Of a DNA stretch of 6,125 nt, positions 1 through 6,125 are shown in pieces (positions within the stretch are counted from its first letter, which is position 1; each line of letters opens with the position of its first letter). Both the position numbers and the translations under genes were made by a program. The notes beneath the pieces were generated by a model. It had not been told where the DNA came from. It made no database searches and saw only the letters and a program-made list of their open reading frames with translations. Source of the DNA: Aquisalimonas sp. (lineage in GTDB: Bacteria; Pseudomonadota; Gammaproteobacteria; Nitrococcales; Aquisalimonadaceae); NCBI GenBank assembly GCA_007127625.1, contig SKYZ01000463.1, positions 1-6,125 of the forward strand, given 5' to 3'.

Positions 1-17
1 CAACCCTCCCCCCTTTC

Positions 18-45
18 TTGACCCCTTGTTATCGATGGCCATACT
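18..45 (+). promoter_or_regulatory. Predicted sigma-70 promoter of the DUF4202 gene
   Basis: A -35 element TTGACC (18-23, five of six consensus bases) is followed after 16 bp by CATACT (40-45, four of six). Transcription would start near position 52, giving a leader of about 20 nt that contains the ribosome binding site. The rest of positions 1-72 shows nothing else convincing. The spacing is slightly short and the call is by eye. Confidence 0.5.
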
Positions 46-61
46 GGTGCTGTCTGAAAGC

Positions 62-67
62 AAGGAG
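62..67 (+). promoter_or_regulatory. Ribosome binding site of the DUF4202 gene
   Basis: AAGGAG lies 5 nt before the ATG at 73. It is a near-perfect Shine-Dalgarno sequence and fixes the start codon of the downstream gene. Confidence 0.8.
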
Positions 68-72
68 CCACC

Positions 73-681
73 ATGCCCGCAACCCCCTTTGAACAGGCGA
101 TGGAACGGATTGACGCCATGCATGCGGACGATCCGAGAAGCGTCCATGTCGGCGGCGGCGACCTGCCCCAGGAGCTCTGGCACGCGCAGCGCATGAGTGC
201 CTGGCTGCAGCGTCTCCAGGAATCACCGGATGAACTCACCCGGCTGGCCGTGCGTGCGCAGCATCTTCAACGCTGGGGTATCCCCCGAACCGAGTATCCC
301 GAGGGGCGACGGGGCTATCTGGCCTGGCGCCGCGAACAGGGGCGCCGCGCCGGGGCATTGACTGCCGAGGCGATGGAAAACGCCGGTTACTCCGCGGAGG
401 ATGCCTCCCGGGTAGCGTCCATGATCCGCAAGGAAGGGCTCGGGCGCGATGAAGCCGTCCAGGCGGTCGAGGACTGCGCCTGTCTCGTGTTCCTGGAAAA
501 CTACTTCGCTGATTTCCTGCACAAGGTCGAGCGCGATCACATGGTCCGGATTGTCCGCAAGACCTGGCGCAAGATGTCTGCACAGGCCCGGGAGCTGGCA
601 ATGACCATCCCGCTCACCCCCGAAGCGCAGCAGATTGTCGCCGATGCCCTGGAGGCGGGTTCCGGGCAAGCCGAAGCCTGA
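73..681 (+). CDS. DUF4202 family protein
   Basis: This 202-residue protein matches what I remember of the DUF4202 family (about 190-200 residues, function unknown). Family-like blocks are the His-containing segment ELWHAQRMSAWLQRL (34-48), RAQHLQRWGIPR (61-72) followed by a Tyr-rich stretch to YLAWR (82-86), EDCACLVFLENYFADF (133-148) and RKTWRKMS (162-169). It is predicted to be all-helical and soluble: no signal peptide or membrane segment is visible. The spacing of His37, His64, Glu133-Asp134 and Glu142 is reminiscent of HD-type metal-binding helical folds, but that is only an inference and no enzyme activity should be assumed. The start is set by AAGGAG 5 nt upstream. It is transcribed toward the tRNA/csrA cluster and ends at the shared bidirectional terminator, so it is not in that operon. 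Its left-hand neighbours lie outside the window. Confidence 0.85.
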   Translation: MPATPFEQAMERIDAMHADDPRSVHVGGGDLPQELWHAQRMSAWLQRLQESPDELTRLAVRAQHLQRWGIPRTEYPEGRRGYLAWRREQGRRAGALTAEAMENAGYSAEDASRVASMIRKEGLGRDEAVQAVEDCACLVFLENYFADFLHKVERDHMVRIVRKTWRKMSAQARELAMTIPLTPEAQQIVADALEAGSGQAEA

Positions 682-768
682 CGTCCCGCCCGGCGGTCAA
701 CGGGGCTCGGCTGCGCTCCGCGGTCGAACCGCTTGTTATCAATGTCGGAGGTTGGACTCCTGGGTGTT

Positions 769-815
769 ATGCAAAGAAAAAGGGGCACCCTACGGGTACC
801 CCTTTTTCTTTGCAT
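769..815. terminator. Bidirectional intrinsic terminator
   Basis: This is a 47-nt inverted repeat: arms 769-790 and 794-815, 21 base pairs with a single C/A mismatch (786/798) and a 3-nt loop (791-793). The inner stem is GC-rich. The outer stem is an A tract on one side and TTTTTCTTT on the other, so either strand gives a GC hairpin followed by a U-rich run. It sits between the convergent DUF4202 gene and tRNA-Arg and would end both transcripts. On the minus strand the repeat starts on the last base of the tRNA-Arg CCA end. Confidence 0.92.
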
Positions 816-891
816 GGCGCGCCCGGAAGGATTCGAACCTCCGACCGCCTGGTTCGTAGCCAGGTGCTCTATCCAGCTGAGCTACGGGCGC
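815..891 (-). tRNA. tRNA-Arg (anticodon ACG)
   Basis: This 77-nt tRNA has a full cloverleaf readable on the minus strand. The acceptor stem is GCGCCCG/CGGGCGC, followed by discriminator G and an encoded CCA (815-817). The D arm is GCTC-AGCTGGAT-AGAGC. The anticodon stem is CCTGG/CCAGG with loop CTACGAA, giving anticodon ACG. The T arm is GGAGG-TTCGAAT-CCTTC with one G-U pair. The sequence strongly resembles the E. coli argQVYZ tRNAs. The first anticodon base A is normally converted to inosine by TadA, which allows reading of CGU, CGC and CGA. It lies downstream of tRNA-Ser, as serV-argV do next to csrA in E. coli, but also has its own promoter at 910-938. Confidence 0.97.
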
Positions 892-909
892 TTTGTTAAG
901 AAGCCGCAG

Positions 910-938
910 ATTATGGCCGAAGGCCCTGTCTGCGTCAA
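910..938 (-). promoter_or_regulatory. Sigma-70 promoter of tRNA-Arg
   Basis: On the minus strand TTGACG (933-938, five of six) and CATAAT (910-915, five of six) are separated by exactly 17 bp. Transcription would start near 903, leaving a leader of roughly 12 nt before the mature 5' end at 891. The bases just after the -10 (CTGCGGC) are GC-rich, as in stable-RNA promoters under stringent control. That regulatory reading is inferred. Confidence 0.82.
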
Positions 939-966
939 TGCGGCGCGCGTGGCACTGCTCAAGGAA

Positions 967-1057
<91 letters not shown>

Positions 1058-1067
1058 TTGCTTCTGC

Positions 1068-1098
1068 CCGGCGACGGATGCGGATCACCCATCGCCGG
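1068..1098 (-). other. Strong hairpin upstream of tRNA-Ser
   Basis: Read on the minus strand, CCGGCGA (1092-1098) pairs with TCGCCGG (1068-1074). The pairing continues inward for six more pairs with two G-U wobbles, giving a 13-bp stem and a 5-nt loop (1081-1085). It ends 10 nt before the mature 5' end of tRNA-Ser. No U tract follows, so it is not a standard intrinsic terminator. It may protect the csrA 3' end or influence processing of the tRNA precursor. Confidence 0.6.
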
Positions 1099-1106
1099 AG
1101 CGCGGT

Positions 1107-1135
1107 AGAGTAAGGGATTTGGCCGCCCGGGTAAA
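1107..1135 (-). promoter_or_regulatory. Possible weak promoter for tRNA-Ser
   Basis: TTTACC (1130-1135, four of six) and TACTCT (1107-1112, three of six) are 17 bp apart on the minus strand, followed by a GC-rich stretch ACCGCGC. The -10 match is poor. tRNA-Ser may instead be read through from csrA. Confidence 0.28.
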
Positions 1136-1162
1136 CCCGTGCAACCAACCCCGTCCTTGAGC

Positions 1163-1360
1163 TTAGCCGGTGCCGGGAGCGCTCTCGTCCTCGTCTCCCT
1201 CGTGCTGAATGCGCTCGTAGATCTCTTCACGGTGAACCGAGACGTTCTTGGGGGCATTCACCCCGATACGTACCTGGTTTCCCTTGACTCCGAGCACTGT
1301 CACGGTCACCTCGTCGCCGATCATCAGTGTCTCACCGACCCGCCTGGTCAGAATCAGCAT
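1163..1360 (-). CDS. csrA: Carbon storage regulator CsrA (RsmA)
   Basis: CsrA is a small homodimeric RNA-binding protein that recognises GGA motifs, usually in hairpin loops near ribosome binding sites. It represses or stabilises mRNAs of carbon metabolism, motility and biofilm genes, and it is sequestered by CsrB/RsmZ-type small RNAs. The 65-residue protein begins [20 protein letters not shown] and is nearly identical to E. coli CsrA up to residue 50. The known RNA-contact regions around Leu4 and Arg44 (SVHREEIY, 41-48) are intact. The C-terminal tail after residue 53 is acidic (EGDEDES) and differs from E. coli, as is usual in this family. The start is the ATG at 1360, preceded by GGGAG at 8-nt spacing. 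An upstream in-frame TTG at 1375 lies inside the Shine-Dalgarno region and is unlikely. The gene sits between lysC and tRNA-Ser, the usual place. Confidence 0.97.
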   Translation of the reverse strand: MLILTRRVGETLMIGDEVTVTVLGVKGNQVRIGVNAPKNVSVHREEIYERIQHEGDEDESAPGTG

Positions 1361-1368
1361 ATGCCTTA

Positions 1369-1373
1369 CTCCC
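1369..1373 (-). promoter_or_regulatory. csrA Shine-Dalgarno with overlapping GGA
   Basis: GGGAG on the minus strand ends 8 nt before the csrA ATG. It contains the GGA core (1370-1372) recognised by CsrA, so CsrA bound here would block its own ribosome binding site, as known for E. coli csrA. Confidence 0.6.
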
Positions 1374-1467
1374 AATTTCCACTGGCATCCGCAACGCCGG
1401 CTCAGTCACCAGGCGTCTCCACGTTCACGCACCCGTTCGGGAACCCGCCGTCACGGCGACCACCCTT

Positions 1468-1475
1468 TCCCTGTA
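1468..1475 (-). promoter_or_regulatory. Candidate CsrA-binding site
   Basis: The minus strand reads UACAGGGA, matching eight consecutive positions of the SELEX consensus RUACARGGAUGU for CsrA. It lies about 110 nt upstream of the csrA start. A second good match, ARGGAU within AUAGGGAUAC, is at 1491-1500. No clear hairpin presents the GGA in a loop, which keeps confidence moderate. Confidence 0.45.
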
Positions 1476-1535
1476 AAACGTGGACTCGCGGTATCCCTAT
1501 CGAGTTCAACGGCTTGCCTCCAGCCTCACCGCCAC

Positions 1536-1562
1536 CTTCAGCAATTTACTACCGATAGTTCC
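1536..1562 (-). promoter_or_regulatory. Possible sigma-E/AlgU-type promoter for csrA
   Basis: GGAACT (1557-1562) is followed after 16 nt by TGAAG (1536-1540) on the minus strand. This resembles the GGAACTT/TCTGA pattern of RpoE/AlgU promoters. An AlgU-dependent promoter is known upstream of rsmA in Pseudomonas, which makes the match worth noting, but the -10 part is weak. Confidence 0.22.
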
Positions 1563-1566
1563 GGAA

Positions 1567-1583
1567 ACACTGTTATACAGTGT
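1567..1583. promoter_or_regulatory. Perfect 17-bp palindrome, possible operator/promoter
   Basis: ACACTGT and ACAGTGT form perfect 7-bp arms around a 3-bp centre. On the minus strand the centre reads TATAAC, a plausible -10 element for csrA, although no good -35 lies 16-18 bp upstream. The half-sites look like LexA (CTGT/ACAG), but the spacing is 3 instead of 8, so LexA is excluded. The binding protein, if any, is unknown. Confidence 0.4.
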
Positions 1584-1604
1584 CTGTCACCTCACTCCCG
1601 ATCC

Positions 1605-1623
1605 GGCAGCCCTGACGGCTGCC
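1605..1623 (-). other. Hairpin downstream of lysC
   Basis: GGCAGCC and GGCTGCC form a perfect 7-bp stem with a 5-nt loop, starting 33 nt after the lysC stop codon. No T tract follows on the minus strand, so it is at best a weak or Rho-assisted 3' end for the alaS-lysC transcript. Confidence 0.4.
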
Positions 1624-1656
1624 TTCGCGAGACCTTTCATCCACGGGCAATCTTGG

Positions 1657-2166
1657 TCAGTCCTTGCCCTCGATGCGGGCGCTGCTTGTTTCGTCGTCCA
1701 GTTCGAACGCCGTATGCAGCGCACGCACCCCGAGTTCGAGGTACTTTTCGTCGATCACCACGGAAATCTTGATTTCCGACGTGGATATCATCTGGATATT
1801 AATTCCCTCGCCCGCGAGGGAGTCAAACATCGTGCTGGCGACGCCCGCATGCGAGCGCATGCCCACACCCACCAGGGAGAGCTTGACGATCTTGGTGTCG
1901 CCGTAGACTTCACGGGCGCCAAGCTCATCGCTGATTCCCTGGAGGATCTTCAGTGTTTTTTCGTAATCGTTCCTGTGGACCGTGAATGTGAAGTCCGTCA
2001 GCCCGCTCTGGCTGATGTTCTGCACGATCATGTCGACTTCGATGTTCGCCTCGGAGACCGGCCCCAGGATGCGCGCGGCGATCCCCGGCTGATCCGGCAC
2101 CCCCAGGACGGTGAGCTTGGCCTCGTCGCGCTGGAACGCGATTCCGGAGATCAGCGGTTCTTCCAT
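1657..2166 (-). CDS. lysC: Probable internal-start aspartokinase beta subunit
   Basis: This is an in-frame alternative product of lysC starting at Met247 (ATG 2164-2166) and giving a 169-residue protein made only of the two ACT regulatory regions. GAGGA (2174-2178) lies exactly 7 nt upstream of this ATG, a better ribosome binding site than the one before the full-length start. The protein would begin MEEPLISGIAF, very like the known beta start in Bacillus and Corynebacterium aspartokinases (MEE-type, just before the first ACT domain). In those enzymes alpha and beta assemble into an alpha2beta2 complex that binds the inhibitory amino acids. Expression here is inferred from the sequence only. 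Confidence 0.6.
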   Translation of the reverse strand: MEEPLISGIAFQRDEAKLTVLGVPDQPGIAARILGPVSEANIEVDMIVQNISQSGLTDFTFTVHRNDYEKTLKILQGISDELGAREVYGDTKIVKLSLVGVGMRSHAGVASTMFDSLAGEGINIQMISTSEIKISVVIDEKYLELGVRALHTAFELDDETSSARIEGKD

Positions 2167-2904
2167 GTTCTCGTCCTCATACGTAATCAGCGTGCCCGGG
2201 CCGTCGTCGAAACTGGAACGCACCCGCAGCGGTACATGGTATTTGCCGGCGAATTCAACGGCCCGGATCTGCAGGATCTTGGAACCGAGGCTGGCCATTT
2301 CCAGCATTTCTTCGAAGGTGATGCGATCCAGCCGCCTGGCCTTGGGAACCACGCGCGGGTCGGTCGTGTAGACACCGTCCACGTCGGTGTAGATCTCGCA
2401 CTCATCGGCGCCCAGTGCCGCAGCAAGCGCAACGGCGGTGGTGTCGGAACCGCCACGGCCGAGGGTGGTAATCGCACCGGTGGAGTCCACGCCCTGGAAA
2501 CCGGCGACGACGACGATACGCCCCTCCTTGAGATCCTGCGTGACCACCTTGGCGTCGATCTCCTGGATGCGCGCCTTGCTGTGGGCGCTGTCCGTGAGGA
2601 TCTTCACCTGTGCGCCGGTGTAGCAGCGAGCCGGATGCCCCTGCTTTTCCAGCGCCATGGCCAGAAGGCCGATGGTGACCTGCTCGCCGGTGGAGAGAAT
2701 CATGTCCATTTCCCGGGCCGGCGGATCGGGATTGATCTGCCTGGCGAGCTCGGTGAGACGGTTGGTTTCTCCGCTCATGGCGGACACCACCACCACCACG
2801 GAATTCCCTGCGTCCTTCGTCTTGATCACCCTGCGTGCGACTTCCTCGATGCGCTCGGGGGAGCCCACCGAAGTGCCGCCGTACTTCTGCACGATTAAAG
2901 GCAT
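1657..2904 (-). CDS. lysC: Aspartate kinase (aspartokinase), alpha subunit
   Basis: This cytoplasmic enzyme phosphorylates L-aspartate with ATP to 4-phospho-aspartate, the first step toward lysine, threonine, methionine and diaminopimelate. The protein is 415 residues, normal for monofunctional aspartokinases. The amino-acid-kinase domain covers about 1-240, with KYGGTS (7-12), STGE (71-74), GRGGSDTTA (149-157) and TDVDGVYTTDPR (173-184). Two ACT-type regulatory regions follow (about 255-330 and 337-410), including QNISQSGLTDFTF (295-307) and MISTSEIKISVVI (372-384), which is the arrangement of feedback-inhibited enzymes. The ATG at 2904 is preceded by AAAGGGA. It lies 58 bp after alaS with no clear terminator between them, so co-transcription is likely. 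An internal start at codon 247 may yield a separate beta subunit. There is no homoserine dehydrogenase fusion. Confidence 0.97.
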   Translation of the reverse strand: MPLIVQKYGGTSVGSPERIEEVARRVIKTKDAGNSVVVVVSAMSGETNRLTELARQINPDPPAREMDMILSTGEQVTIGLLAMALEKQGHPARCYTGAQVKILTDSAHSKARIQEIDAKVVTQDLKEGRIVVVAGFQGVDSTGAITTLGRGGSDTTAVALAAALGADECEIYTDVDGVYTTDPRVVPKARRLDRITFEEMLEMASLGSKILQIRAVEFAGKYHVPLRVRSSFDDGPGTLITYEDENMEEPLISGIAFQRDEAKLTVLGVPDQPGIAARILGPVSEANIEVDMIVQNISQSGLTDFTFTVHRNDYEKTLKILQGISDELGAREVYGDTKIVKLSLVGVGMRSHAGVASTMFDSLAGEGINIQMISTSEIKISVVIDEKYLELGVRALHTAFELDDETSSARIEGKD

Positions 2905-2962
2905 CAGTCCCTTTACCTGTTCACGGGTGGCACCCGGAGGTGCGCACCATGGCTTGTCGGAC

Positions 2963-5566
<2,604 letters not shown>

Positions 5567-5619
5567 GGTTGGTCAAACCTGCCTTTGCAAAGCCGCAGCC
5601 TCCGCCGCGGGGTTCCCGT

Positions 5620-6090
5620 TTACTCGTGCGCGCGCTCGTCCAGCACGCGGTAGACCTGCTCGGAGCTGAAGCCACGGCTTGCCAGGAAGCGCGCCTGGCG
5701 CGCCCATTCCTTGCGATCGACCGGCGGCGCTTCACCGAACCGTCGGCGCCGTGCCTCCCGGGCTTGTGTCAGCCAGTCCACCTCCTGCAGCGACAGGTAA
5801 TGGCGGGCCAGGCTCTCGTCAATGCCCCGCTCACCCAGCGCGGCAATGATCTTCAGTGGCCCCTGCCCCTGCTCGCAGCGCTGGCGCACGAACGCTTCGG
5901 TGAAACGGTCATCGCTAAGATACCGCTCTTGGACCAAACGGTCCAGAACCTCCCTGGTCACCGCCTCGCTGAACCCTCGGGCCGTCAACTTGCGCTGCAG
6001 CTCGCGGCTCGCATGCTCGCGGCGCGCCAGGAGCCGCACGCCCGCTTCGTAGGCCGCGTCGAAATCGTCCGCCCCGGCGTCAGCGTCCAT
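5620..6090 (-). CDS. recX: Regulatory protein RecX
   Basis: RecX binds RecA and its filament on single-stranded DNA and dampens strand exchange and the SOS response. The protein has 156 residues (E. coli RecX is 166) and the family pattern of tandem three-helix repeats. These include LLARREHASRELQRKLTARGF (20-40), VQERYLSDDRFTEAFVRQRC (53-72), GPLKIIAALGERGI (77-90) and a last repeat ending in ARFLASRGFSSEQVYRVLDE (133-152). The ATG at 6090 has only a weak upstream Shine-Dalgarno (GGTGA), consistent with translational coupling to recA, whose stop codon lies 14 bp upstream. Its place between recA and alaS is the standard gammaproteobacterial order. Confidence 0.95.
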   Translation of the reverse strand: MDADAGADDFDAAYEAGVRLLARREHASRELQRKLTARGFSEAVTREVLDRLVQERYLSDDRFTEAFVRQRCEQGQGPLKIIAALGERGIDESLARHYLSLQEVDWLTQAREARRRRFGEAPPVDRKEWARQARFLASRGFSSEQVYRVLDERAHE

Positions 6091-6104
6091 GAGAAGTCAC
6101 CGAT

Positions 6105-6125
6105 TCACTGGGTCTCGGCCTCGGA
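6105..6125 (-). CDS. recA: RecA C-terminal end (partial)
   Basis: The last 21 bases on the minus strand read as S-E-A-E-T-Q-stop, an acidic tail like that ending RecA proteins, and the stop is 14 bp before recX. The call rests mainly on position, since recA directly precedes recX in most proteobacteria. Only six residues are visible and the gene continues beyond the window. Confidence 0.6.
   Translation of the reverse strand, partial: SEAETQ

Larger units (their letters stand above)
1361..1656 (-). other. csrA leader / lysC-csrA intergenic region
   Basis: This 296-bp stretch has no convincing gene of its own. On the minus strand it contains, in order, a 7-bp GC hairpin (1605-1623), a perfect palindrome with an embedded TATAAC (1567-1583), a possible sigma-E/AlgU-like promoter (1536-1562), and seven GGA trinucleotides between 1370 and 1521, the last overlapping the csrA Shine-Dalgarno sequence. 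Together these suggest a long regulated 5' untranslated region for csrA. Promoter positions are not certain. Confidence 0.6.

Noticed and set aside
223..669. Minus-strand open frames opposite the DUF4202 gene
   Set aside because: The plus-strand protein matches a conserved family and has a promoter and SD; the antisense frames have neither.
719..740. Separate plus-strand terminator just after the DUF4202 gene
   Set aside because: GCGGT-CGA-ACCGC followed by TTGTTAT has only a 5-bp stem; the strong hairpin at 769-815 is the evident terminator.
1128..1139. Terminator right after csrA
   Set aside because: CGGGT-TT-ACCCG has a 2-nt loop and is followed by GC-rich sequence, so it is not a credible terminator.
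1567..1583. LexA (SOS) box upstream of csrA
   Set aside because: CTGT and ACAG half-sites are present but are separated by 3 bp rather than the required 8 bp.
1480..2898. 472-codon open frame on the plus strand opposite lysC
   Set aside because: It mirrors lysC, whose kinase and ACT motifs are unmistakable. The plus-strand product is low-complexity, His/Asp/Gly-rich and not a known family.
2924..2948. Terminator in the alaS-lysC gap
   Set aside because: GC-rich dyads (2924-2936 and 2939-2948) are present but have almost no loop and no T tract on the minus strand, so they do not look like a terminator.

Overview
The window looks like an ordinary chromosomal core region of a high-GC gammaproteobacterium. 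The gene order recA(end)-recX-alaS-lysC-csrA-tRNA-Ser(GCU)-tRNA-Arg(ACG), all on the minus strand, is the classic gammaproteobacterial recA/alaS/csrA neighbourhood. CsrA is almost identical to the E. coli protein over its first 50 residues. lysC between alaS and csrA is an arrangement I associate with pseudomonads and Halomonas/Ectothiorhodospiraceae-type bacteria rather than enterics. The exact genus is an inference I cannot settle.

Layout, right to left (direction of transcription): the last codons of recA (6105-6125), recX (5620-6090), alaS (2963-5566), lysC (1657-2904), a 296-bp leader rich in regulatory-looking sequence, csrA (1163-1360), tRNA-Ser (969-1057) and tRNA-Arg (815-891). A strong bidirectional terminator (769-815) follows. 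On its other side, on the plus strand and converging on it, is a DUF4202-family gene (73-681) with a recognisable promoter and ribosome binding site.

The recombination genes (recA, recX) and the translation and biosynthesis genes (alaS, lysC) are closely spaced and may be partly co-transcribed: gaps are 14, 53 and 58 bp, with no clear terminator in any of them. csrA has its own long leader containing several GGA motifs, one overlapping the Shine-Dalgarno sequence, which fits translational self-repression. tRNA-Arg has its own strong sigma-70 promoter between the two tRNAs. lysC carries an internal ATG with an excellent Shine-Dalgarno sequence exactly where the separately translated beta subunit of heteromeric aspartokinases begins.

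I found no mobile element, CRISPR array or defence system, and no evidence of a previously undescribed system. The points worth a second look are regulatory: the csrA leader, the internal lysC start, hairpins and a palindrome around csrA, and a terminator that begins on the last base of a tRNA.
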